Shown here: positions 7,698-13,690 of the stretch, piece after piece
Position numbering within the stretch: the stretch's first letter is position 1
Layout of the letters: every line of letters starts with the position of its first letter
Assembly (NCBI GenBank): GCA_003448025.1
Contig: DLXL01000503.1
Location: 1,965-15,654 of the forward strand
Direction: 5' to 3'
DNA: 13,690 bases
From: Saprospirales bacterium
Lineage (GTDB): Bacteria > Bacteroidota > Bacteroidia > Chitinophagales > Saprospiraceae
The notes under the pieces: generated by a model
The model's input: only the letters and a program-made list of their open reading frames with translations
The model's database searches: none
What the model was told of the DNA's origin: nothing
Translations under genes and position numbers: made by a program

Positions 7698-8132
7698 ATG
7701 ACAATTCGTTTCAGTCTTTTCCTGGTGCTGTTTTTTTGTCAGCCATGGTCGCTCGATGCACAGAATCCCCTGATCGCTTCAGTGTTAGATTTTGAACAAA
7801 AGCGGTTTGATGCCATGACCAGGGCGGATACCGCTTTCCTGTCGCCTATGCTGGGGAATGACCTTGTTTACATTCACTCAAACGCGCTGGAAGAGGATAA
7901 GCAGGAGCACTTAGGTGCCATTGCATCCAGAAACCTGGTTTATAAAACTATGAATAGAGAACAGGCAGTTGTCCGGATTTTTGGAAAAACAGCTGTCATT
8001 AACGGAGTAGTTTCTGTTCAGGGAATACTAAAGGGCAACGATTTTGCAGTTCGTCTGTTATACACCGCGGTCTATCGCAAAAAAGGAAGGTCGTGGCTTT
8101 TAGTTAATTGGCAGAGTACTAAAATACCTTAA
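7698..8132 (+). CDS. Secreted DUF4440 / NTF2-like protein
   Basis: The protein has 144 residues from the ATG at 7698. The in-frame ATG at 7602 is rejected because the extra 32 residues lie upstream of the likely promoter and hide the signal peptide MTIRFSLFLVLFFCQPWSLDAQ. The remaining residues fit the small alpha+beta cone fold of DUF4440 in the NTF2/SnoaL superfamily: an N-terminal helix (LDFEQKRFDAMTRAD), a DLVYIHSNALEEDKQEHL segment, and the strand-rich end (VVRIFGKTAVINGVVSV, VRLLYTAVYRKKGRSWLLV, NWQSTKI). Members range from enzymes to ligand binders, and the pocket residues do not identify a substrate, so the role is open. It sits between the surface-protein genes and the heme lyase gene with its own promoter, so no functional link to either is evident. 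Confidence 0.85.
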   Translation: MTIRFSLFLVLFFCQPWSLDAQNPLIASVLDFEQKRFDAMTRADTAFLSPMLGNDLVYIHSNALEEDKQEHLGAIASRNLVYKTMNREQAVVRIFGKTAVINGVVSVQGILKGNDFAVRLLYTAVYRKKGRSWLLVNWQSTKIP

Positions 8133-8151
8133 AAACCATCAGCGATCTGAC

Positions 8152-8159
8152 TACTTTTG
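8152..8159 (+). promoter_or_regulatory. Candidate -7 box for the heme lyase gene
   Basis: TACTTTTG matches TAnnTTTG exactly, 23 bases before the ATG at 8182, implying a leader of about 16 bases. No convincing TTTG is found at the -33 distance. The same octamer, with C after it, recurs before the DUF1573 gene. Confidence 0.5.
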
Positions 8160-8181
8160 CGCCGCATTTAAGAAGTCACTT

Positions 8182-10962
8182 ATGGAATATACAGGCGAAC
8201 ATCTCCTTCCTGGTCAATTAGGCCATTTTCTGGCAGTTTTATCCTTTGTTGCTGCTCTGATGGCTACAGTTGCCTACTTTTTGGCAACTCAACAGAAAGA
8301 AACAGATGGTTTTGCTGGCTGGCGGAGCCTTGGCAGGTTTTCTTTTTTGCTTCATGGATTAACAACTTTTGGGGTGATAGGCATTTTATTCTGGATTTTG
8401 ACCGGGAAAATGTACGAGTATCAGTATGCCTGGGCCAATATTTCGGATTATTTGCCGCTCCGCTATGTGTTTTCTGCTTTTTGGAAGGAGCAACAGGGGA
8501 GTTTTTTACTCTGGAGTTTCTGGCACATCATTTTAGGCATAATCCTGATGTTCAAAGCTGGCCGATGGGAAACTTCTGTGTTGACGGTAATCTGTCTGGC
8601 GGAAGCTTTTATTGGTTCTATGATTCTGGGTATTTATTTCGGAGAATTCAGGTTTGGGGCCAGTCCGTTCGATTTGCTGCGAGATACCATGGATGCCCCA
8701 ATCTTTGCACAGGCGGACTATCTAACCAAAATAAAGGGGAATGGACTTAATCCTTTGCTTCAGAATTACTGGATGACCATTCACCCGCCAACGTTGTTTC
8801 TCGGATTTGCCAGTACGATTATTCCTTTTGCTTTTGCCATCGCCGGATTATGGCAACGAGAACATCAGGCATGGCTCAAACCGGCATTAAAATGGTCGCT
8901 TTTTTCCGGGGCCATTTTGGGTTTAGGAATTCTGATGGGAGGAGCATGGGCTTATGAAGCATTGTCATTCGCAGGCTATTGGGCCTGGGATCCGGTTGAA
9001 AATACTTCATTGGTGCCTTGGTTAACCATTGTTGCCGGTATTCATACTAATTTGATTGCCAAACATACCGGCTACTCCATTCGCAGCACTTATGGCTTTT
9101 ATTTGCTCACTTTTATCCTGATTCTATATTCTACCTACCTCACCAGAAGCGGTGTGCTGGGGGATACATCTGTTCACTCCTTTACGGAAATGGGGTTGGG
9201 TGTTCAATTAATCCTCTTTATCGGGGTGTTTGCACTGCTTGGTCTTTGGTTCTGGATGTCGCGTTACAAGGATGTGCCGGAAATCAAGTCGGAAGAACAG
9301 GCAAACAGTCGGGAATTTTGGATGTTTATTGGCTCTCTGGTATTATTGTTTTCAGCAATTCTGATGACCGGCGCCACGTCATTGCCGGTGGTGAACAAGT
9401 TGTTCGGTACAGATTATGCGCTGAAAGATCCTGTAGCGCACCACAACAGGTACCAACTCTGGATTGCGGTATTCATGGGATTGCTCACAGGCATAGCTCA
9501 ATGGACGCGTTATAATGAACGCAACTGGGCCACATTTGCTCGAAAATTTGGTGTCCATATCGGCATATCAGTGCTTGTTGCCGGAGTCCTTACTTTTTTA
9601 AATACCCTATGGATTGAGGTCAGAGCCTGGCAATTGTTTGCGTTTTTATTTGCAGGGATGTTTGCCATTTCGGCGAACCTCGACTATGTTATCACCATAC
9701 TAAAGGGCAATATCAAATTAGCAGCTTCTGCTATTTCTCACGCTGGTTTCGGGATATTGTTATTGGGGATACTGAGCACTGGATTAGGCAAAGACTGGAT
9801 ATCTGTCAACACGTTTGCAATGGAGGGTTTGATTGAAGGTGCGGACGATGAGGCACTTCGCAGAAGTGTGATTCTGATGAAAGATGCTCCAATGCCAATG
9901 AGAGGTTTTAATGCCACCTACACGCAGGATACCGTGGAGCGTCAAACCAGAACCTTTAGTGTTAACTTTGAACGCCGGGGGGAAGACGGAAACCCAACAG
10001 GGGAGAGATTTACCCTTTACCCCAATGTCATGTACGATCGCCAGTTCAGTAAAGTAGTTGCCAATAACCCTTCCACCCAGCATTATTGGAATTACGATGT
10101 ATTTACACTGGTATCTTCTTTGCCAAAAGGGGAGTTGGATCCGGAATTTGCCAAACGTCAGGACGACAGTTTAAAGTACGAAAAATACACAGCACGCATT
10201 GGGGATACTATTTTCACCAAAAAGCACTACCTCGTGGTGGAAGGGGTTACCAAAGCGCCTAAACATCCGGAATATCAACCTGAACGCGGAGACCTGGCAA
10301 TCGGATTGCAGATGCGTGCTTATTCCTTGGATCAACCTAAATTCTATCAGGCTAATCCAATGCTGTATTTGCGTCCGGCGAAAGGTGGTTTTTCTCTACA
10401 ATCAGATATTGGCCCGTTGCAAATGAAAATCCGGCTAACAGAGGCCTCCATGGATTATATTTTTAAGGCTGAAGAATCCCTGCAATACGAAAAATTTGGG
10501 GTTAAAGAAGGTGAAGTCATTGACTTTAAAGGATATAAAATCCATTTTACCCAGGTTCAAAAGGATATAAAGCATCCATCCTATGCAGAAGAACCCGGGG
10601 ATATTGCAGTAGCAGCCGGCCTTGAAATTACTACGCCCGATGGTCAAAAAGCTTCTGCTGCGCCTGTGTATTTGATCAGAGAAAATCAACCATTCAGTTT
10701 GAAGGATGAGTTGCCGGCTTTAGGACTGCATTTCCGTTTTGAAAACATTGATCCTAAGAATGGCATATTAACCATCGGTGTTGCACAGACGCCCGCAGAC
10801 CAGGCGGGTATTCCTTTGGAGATAGCAGAAGATGCAGCAAGGTCAGACTACATTGTACTGGAAGCCATTATTTTCCCGGGCATTAATTTGGTTTGGCTTG
10901 GAAGTCTGATGATGTTGCTGGGATTGGCAGTTGGGCTATGGCGTAGATTCTTAATGGATTAA
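8182..10962 (+). CDS. ccmF: CcmF/CcsA-family cytochrome c heme lyase
   Basis: This 926-residue polytopic inner-membrane protein would join heme to apocytochrome c on the outer side of the membrane. Many membrane helices span residues about 15-535, with a last one at about 905-920. The heme-handling WWD region is at 260-281 (SFAGYWAWDPVENTSLVPW). Histidines at 201 (MTIHPP), 288 (AGIHTN), 332 (SVHSF) and 520 (AISHAGFG) have nearly the same spacing as the four heme-ligand histidines of E. coli CcmF (173, 261, 303, 491). TRSGVLGDTS is also typical. The extracytoplasmic region at about 537-905 is far longer than in E. coli CcmF (whole protein about 650 residues) and adds a beta-rich domain of unassigned role; long forms are common in Bacteroidota. 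No other ccm gene lies in the window. The assignment to CcmF rather than CcsA proper rests on length and histidine spacing. Confidence 0.92.
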   Translation: MEYTGEHLLPGQLGHFLAVLSFVAALMATVAYFLATQQKETDGFAGWRSLGRFSFLLHGLTTFGVIGILFWILTGKMYEYQYAWANISDYLPLRYVFSAFWKEQQGSFLLWSFWHIILGIILMFKAGRWETSVLTVICLAEAFIGSMILGIYFGEFRFGASPFDLLRDTMDAPIFAQADYLTKIKGNGLNPLLQNYWMTIHPPTLFLGFASTIIPFAFAIAGLWQREHQAWLKPALKWSLFSGAILGLGILMGGAWAYEALSFAGYWAWDPVENTSLVPWLTIVAGIHTNLIAKHTGYSIRSTYGFYLLTFILILYSTYLTRSGVLGDTSVHSFTEMGLGVQLILFIGVFALLGLWFWMSRYKDVPEIKSEEQANSREFWMFIGSLVLLFSAILMTGATSLPVVNKLFGTDYALKDPVAHHNRYQLWIAVFMGLLTGIAQWTRYNERNWATFARKFGVHIGISVLVAGVLTFLNTLWIEVRAWQLFAFLFAGMFAISANLDYVITILKGNIKLAASAISHAGFGILLLGILSTGLGKDWISVNTFAMEGLIEGADDEALRRSVILMKDAPMPMRGFNATYTQDTVERQTRTFSVNFERRGEDGNPTGERFTLYPNVMYDRQFSKVVANNPSTQHYWNYDVFTLVSSLPKGELDPEFAKRQDDSLKYEKYTARIGDTIFTKKHYLVVEGVTKAPKHPEYQPERGDLAIGLQMRAYSLDQPKFYQANPMLYLRPAKGGFSLQSDIGPLQMKIRLTEASMDYIFKAEESLQYEKFGVKEGEVIDFKGYKIHFTQVQKDIKHPSYAEEPGDIAVAAGLEITTPDGQKASAAPVYLIRENQPFSLKDELPALGLHFRFENIDPKNGILTIGVAQTPADQAGIPLEIAEDAARSDYIVLEAIIFPGINLVWLGSLMMLLGLAVGLWRRFLMD

Positions 10963-11043
10963 AACCATCCACTTACGCTGATTCTTATCATCTGGCGCTG
11001 TTAAACTTTTGCAAACCGATTCTTACAAGATTAAGGATCGTAC

Positions 11044-11051
11044 TACTTTTG
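11044..11051 (+). promoter_or_regulatory. Candidate -7 box for the DUF1573 gene
   Basis: TACTTTTG matches TAnnTTTG exactly and is the same octamer as before the heme lyase gene. Transcription would start near 11058, leaving a leader of about 115 bases before the ATG at 11174. I see no known riboswitch or strong hairpin in that leader. A weaker look-alike (AACTTTTG) lies about 40 bases upstream. Confidence 0.5.
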
Positions 11052-11173
11052 CACCTGAAACGAGCAGTGGACAGTTTTGAGCAAATACAGGATTAATAAC
11101 CATTTCCTGAACGCACAAAACTTTCATTCATCGATTTTTACCATCCTATTCAATTACATTCTACATCAAAAGC

Positions 11174-11725
11174 ATGGAAAGGAACAAACAAGTACAGATC
11201 GGTCTGCTCGCCTTGCTGGCTATTCTGTTGATTGCAAACCTCGCAGGTGGAGGTTTTAAAAACTGGTTCGGCAAAAGCGAAGCCGAGAAAATTCAAGAGT
11301 CAGCGGCTGCTTTTGGCGGCAGTTCTCAGCAGTCCGGAAATATTCCAGGTACTAATGTGAATGCTGCAACAGCTCCAGAAGGCCCTGCAACCAGCATCCA
11401 GTACATGGAGCCTGTCTTCGATTTTGGCTCAGTAGATGAAGGCGAAATCGTTAAACATGCCTACAAATTCAAAAATACTGGTTCCGAACCGTTGGTAATC
11501 AGCAATTGTAAAGGCTCCTGCGGCTGCACCGTTCCAACCTGGCCTAAAGAACCTATCCCGCCAGGTGGTGAAGGCGAGATTAAGGTTGAATTTAACTCAA
11601 AAGGCAAGCCTGGTCCACAAAGCAAGCGAGTAACAGTCACCGCCAACACTATGCCGACAGAAACTTTCATCGAGATTAAGGGTGAAGTTCGTGGCAAGGA
11701 ACAACCTGCTGTAAAAGGTCAATAA
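11174..11725 (+). CDS. Membrane-anchored DUF1573 (ASH-like) protein
   Basis: The protein has 183 residues. Residues about 8-25 form one hydrophobic helix (IGLLALLAILLIANLAG) that should anchor it in the inner membrane. A polar Ala/Gly/Ser linker runs to about 75, and 76-175 is a DUF1573 Ig-like domain: MEPVFDFGSVDEGEIV, YKFKNTGSEPLVI, then SNCKGSCGCTVPTWP with Cys112, Cys116 and Cys118, IPPGGEGEIKVEFNSKG, and a closing strand (ETFIEIKGEV). The NTGxxPLxI and CGCT motifs are the family hallmarks. The molecular role of DUF1573 proteins is not established. The cysteines could form a disulfide or bind a metal, which is inference. It lies 211 bases after the heme lyase gene with its own promoter, so a functional link is only a possibility. 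Confidence 0.9.
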   Translation: MERNKQVQIGLLALLAILLIANLAGGGFKNWFGKSEAEKIQESAAAFGGSSQQSGNIPGTNVNAATAPEGPATSIQYMEPVFDFGSVDEGEIVKHAYKFKNTGSEPLVISNCKGSCGCTVPTWPKEPIPPGGEGEIKVEFNSKGKPGPQSKRVTVTANTMPTETFIEIKGEVRGKEQPAVKGQ

Positions 11726-11741
11726 TTCGATCCTTCGACTC

Positions 11742-11865
11742 AAGAGGGTGTTTCAGACGTGATTTTTACCGCAGAGGCGGAGAGACGCAGAGGTTTTGAT
11801 AATCAAGTTATTATTCCTCTGCGTCTCTCTGCCTCTGCGGTAAAAACAACTGCTGACACCCTCTT
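11742..11865 (+). repeat. 124-base nested palindrome with terminator-like end
   Basis: Inner arms of 31 bases (11763-11793 and 11816-11846) are inverted copies with one difference that still allows a G.U pair; they begin TTTTTACCGCAGAGG. Outer arms AAGAGGGTGT (11742-11751) and ACACCCTCTT (11856-11865) also pair. The loop (11794-11815) contains the small palindrome TTGATAATCAA. On the plus strand the outer right arm runs into seven Ts, so the structure can end transcription of the DUF1573 gene. CGCAGAG-type arms resemble degenerate short repeats seen between genes in several phyla, so it may be a dispersed repeat. No transposase and no target-site duplication are visible. Confidence 0.85.
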
Positions 11866-11876
11866 TTTTTATTTTC

Positions 11877-12320
11877 ATGACAAAGATTCCTATGCCCCTC
11901 AGATGGGCAGATTTTGATGCCAATTTTCATCTGCGGCATTCCGTTTATTATGATTTTGCTGCTACGGCGCGATTGGAATTTATGGGCAAAGCGGGCCTTA
12001 GCTATGAAGCTATGCAGCAAGAGCACTTCGGGCCAATTCTGTTTCGCGAAGAATGTATCTTTAAAAGAGAAGTCAGACCAGGAGATCAACTGTTTATTAA
12101 CCTGATAGTTACCAGACTGCGCCGAGATTATTCCCGCTTTTCCTTCCGCCATGAAATAACTAAAGCAGATGGCACTCTTTGCGCCATACTGAACATCGAT
12201 GGTGCCTGGATGGATACCGTACGCCGCAAATTGACTGTTCCTCCGGCTTTTGTGACAGAAATGTTCCAGAAACTGCCCATGTCAGACGACTTTGAGTGGG
12301 AAGAACCGCGGCTGGCCTGA
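11877..12320 (+). CDS. Hotdog-fold acyl-CoA thioesterase (4HBT/YbgC-like)
   Basis: The protein has 147 residues, the usual size for a single-hotdog 4-hydroxybenzoyl-CoA thioesterase-like enzyme, which hydrolyses acyl-CoA thioesters in the cytoplasm as an oligomer. The signature segment is at residues 8-35 (LRWADFDANFHLRHSVYYD, then ARLEFM), equivalent to the RWxDxDxxGHxxN stretch of the family. Asp12 and Asp14 lie where the catalytic acid is expected, while the usual Asn pair after the His is replaced by Arg-His. The beta strands (FKREVRPGDQLFINLIV, FSFRHEIT, LCAILNIDGAWMD) follow in normal order. The substrate cannot be told. The ATG at 11877 comes 12 bases after the palindrome and I see no separate promoter, so it may depend on read-through from the DUF1573 gene or a promoter I cannot recognise. 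A second in-frame ATG lies at residue 6. Confidence 0.87.
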   Translation: MTKIPMPLRWADFDANFHLRHSVYYDFAATARLEFMGKAGLSYEAMQQEHFGPILFREECIFKREVRPGDQLFINLIVTRLRRDYSRFSFRHEITKADGTLCAILNIDGAWMDTVRRKLTVPPAFVTEMFQKLPMSDDFEWEEPRLA

Positions 12321-12325
12321 GTTAT

Positions 12326-13498
12326 TCAGGCGTCAATCCATTCCACCACATTAACTTCCGGATCATACAGCCACTTGGCCTGCTGTAATTGTTGCAGCCT
12401 GATTGTGCCTATCCAATAACGCGCATTGGCGGAGCTGTAGCGTTCTTCAATGGAGATGAAGTCCGATTCATCTACCTGCCCTTCAAAGGCATGTCGGACA
12501 TACACTTTTAGTTCGGTATCTGTAGTGTCAAAGAAGTTGCCGTTCTGGCTGAATTTTCGGTATTCATACTTGTAATGGTATCTCAACGCCGAAATATCAG
12601 ATAATACAGCGCAGCCGGTGGCCTTGTCTCCCGCGCCTTTTCCCACAAAAGTCTGATGCTCTGAAAAGGCGCTCTCCAGCGTTACGGCGTTGTACTCATT
12701 CCGAACATTGGCATAACGGTGTGTCCTGTGCACGAAACGAGGAATGCAATAGCCACCCACTTTGTCGGATTCACGGTAACAGCGGGCAATGAGTTTGATC
12801 ACTTGCCCCCTTCCCTGCGCAAACTGGATATCAAAATCATTGATCCTGCCAACACCCAGATTCAGCACTTTTTCCGGCGTCACAAATACCCCGAAAGCAT
12901 GAAGCAGCAGGATACACAGTTTGAATTTAGGATCGAAAGCATCAATATCCAGACTGGGATCACTTTCAGCAAAGCCGTTTGCTTTGGCAAAGGTAAGCGC
13001 CTCCCGGAAACTGATGTTTTCATCAAAAATCTTGCTCAGGATGACGTTGGTGGTACCATTGAAAATGCCCTCCACAGAGGTGAGCAGATCGTTGTCATAG
13101 TATTCTTCCAGATTTCGGATAATGGGAATACTGGCACAACAAGCTCCTTCATATAAAAATGGGGCGCCTGTTTTTTGCTGCATATGGTACAACTCTGGCA
13201 AACGATGAGCGATCATCTTTTTATTGGCAGAAACCACAGCCTTGCCACGTTGCAAAGCACCGGAAACAATGTCAAATGCTGCATCGGCATCATCAATCAA
13301 CTCCACAACAACATCAACCTCCGGATCATCCAGAATTTCAAATGGATTTGTTGTGAAAAAATGAGCGGGAACCGCTCGGGGTTTATCCGGATGCTTGATG
13401 CAAATGCGCTGGATATCAGCCCTTATTCCTTTCGTTTCATGTAATACTTTCCACAACCCTTGTCCAACACAACCAAAGCCAAAAAGTCCTATCTTCAT
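12326..13498 (-). CDS. hom: Homoserine dehydrogenase
   Basis: This 390-residue cytoplasmic enzyme should reduce aspartate semialdehyde to homoserine with NAD(P)H (EC 1.1.1.3). Residues 4-15 hold the dinucleotide-binding turn (GLFGFGCVGQGL). Other family marks are SANKKMI (90-96, with Lys93), SIPIIRNLEEYY (123-134), GIFNGTTNVIL (144-154), ESDPSLDIDAFDPKFKL (178-194, with the conserved acidic residues and Lys193), and GKGAGDKATGCAVLSD (286-301). It is monofunctional, with no aspartokinase domain. The last 70 or so residues do not look like a classical ACT domain, so threonine feedback control is doubtful. It starts 25 bases after the end of a Cys/Met PLP enzyme gene on the same strand, which points to supply of homoserine for methionine. 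It converges on the thioesterase gene with five bases between the stop codons and no room for a terminator. Confidence 0.93.
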   Translation of the reverse strand: MKIGLFGFGCVGQGLWKVLHETKGIRADIQRICIKHPDKPRAVPAHFFTTNPFEILDDPEVDVVVELIDDADAAFDIVSGALQRGKAVVSANKKMIAHRLPELYHMQQKTGAPFLYEGACCASIPIIRNLEEYYDNDLLTSVEGIFNGTTNVILSKIFDENISFREALTFAKANGFAESDPSLDIDAFDPKFKLCILLLHAFGVFVTPEKVLNLGVGRINDFDIQFAQGRGQVIKLIARCYRESDKVGGYCIPRFVHRTHRYANVRNEYNAVTLESAFSEHQTFVGKGAGDKATGCAVLSDISALRYHYKYEYRKFSQNGNFFDTTDTELKVYVRHAFEGQVDESDFISIEERYSSANARYWIGTIRLQQLQQAKWLYDPEVNVVEWIDA

Positions 13499-13523
13499 GA
13501 GAAAATATGTATGAGGGTTAACG

Positions 13524-13690
13524 TTAAACAGTGACTGCCGACTCTGTGAAAGCGGTATGATTCAGGCTTTGGGTAATATCTGCACACAGATCCTGAGCTG
13601 CTTCAATCCCGCAAGAGAGTCTGATGAGGGAGTCCTTGACACCGGCCAGCAGACGCCGTTCTCTGGGTATGCTTTTGTGGGGCATGGTGG
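13524..13690 (-). CDS. Cys/Met-metabolism PLP-dependent enzyme, C-terminal end (partial)
   Basis: The last 54 codons of a gene entering from the right edge end in TAA at 13524-13526. The sequence (TMPHKSIPRERRLLAGVKD, then SLIRLSCGIEAAQDLCADI) matches the C-terminal end of the trans-sulfuration family that includes cystathionine gamma-synthase, O-acetylhomoserine sulfhydrylase and cystathionine lyases: the H-x-S-x-P-x-E-R turn, the R-L/V-S-x-G-I-E motif and the final helix are characteristic. The Lys-bound PLP site is outside the window, so members cannot be told apart. Its place just before hom suggests an enzyme that uses activated homoserine to make methionine precursors. The two genes are probably one operon. 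Confidence 0.85.
   Translation of the reverse strand, partial: TMPHKSIPRERRLLAGVKDSLIRLSCGIEAAQDLCADITQSLNHTAFTESAVTV

Noticed and set aside
10963..11040. A terminator after the heme lyase gene
   Set aside because: No stem with a following T-run is visible; only short direct repeats (GATTCTTA) are present.
11052..11173. A riboswitch or structured leader before the DUF1573 gene
   Set aside because: The leader is about 115 bases but AT-rich, and I found no strong hairpin or known riboswitch core.
11811..12152. A 113-codon minus-strand frame covering the thioesterase start and the palindrome
   Set aside because: It overlaps a well-supported hotdog gene, part of it comes from the palindrome, and its sequence fits no family.

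Overview
The window reads as chromosomal DNA of a Bacteroidota bacterium, most like the Saprospiria or another environmental lineage. This is inference from several signs: a type IX secretion (T9SS) C-terminal sorting domain, a tail-fibre-like S74 fibre protein with a signal peptide, a long CcsA/CcmF-type heme lyase, a membrane-anchored DUF1573 protein, upstream boxes matching the Bacteroidota -7 consensus TAnnTTTG, and the lack of Shine-Dalgarno sequences. I see no tRNA, rRNA, CRISPR array, transposase or phage structural gene cluster.

Layout. (1) 1-1582, minus: N-terminal 527 residues of a large secreted protein with a LamG-like domain, Ig-like domains and a lamin-tail domain; it runs off the left edge. 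(2) 1624-2667, plus: a lipoprotein with an SH3-like domain, divergent from (1), with only 41 bases between the two start codons. (3) 2754-6893, minus: a 1379-residue repetitive fibre ending in a peptidase S74 self-cleaving chaperone domain; a terminator hairpin lies just past its stop. (4) 6992-7495, minus: a small T9SS cargo protein 98 bases upstream of the fibre gene, probably co-transcribed. (5) 7698-8132, plus: a secreted DUF4440/NTF2-like protein. (6) 8182-10962, plus: a CcmF-type cytochrome c heme lyase. (7) 11174-11725, plus: a membrane-anchored DUF1573 protein. (8) 11742-11865: a 124-base nested palindrome ending in a T-run. (9) 11877-12320, plus: a hotdog-fold thioesterase. (10) 12326-13498, minus: homoserine dehydrogenase, just downstream of (11) 13524-13690, minus: the C-terminal end of a Cys/Met-metabolism PLP enzyme. 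Genes 10 and 11 look like a methionine-branch operon.

The left half (1-7.5 kb) is a cell-surface and secretion neighbourhood; the right half (8-13.7 kb) is ordinary housekeeping. The least explained parts are the T9SS cargo/S74 fibre pair, with nested 10-residue and about 53-residue repeats, and the long palindrome before the thioesterase gene. No stretch over 300 bases lacks a gene; the longest gaps (10963-11173 and 7496-7697) hold candidate promoters. I did not find a clear new multi-gene system; the fibre pair is the best candidate for one.
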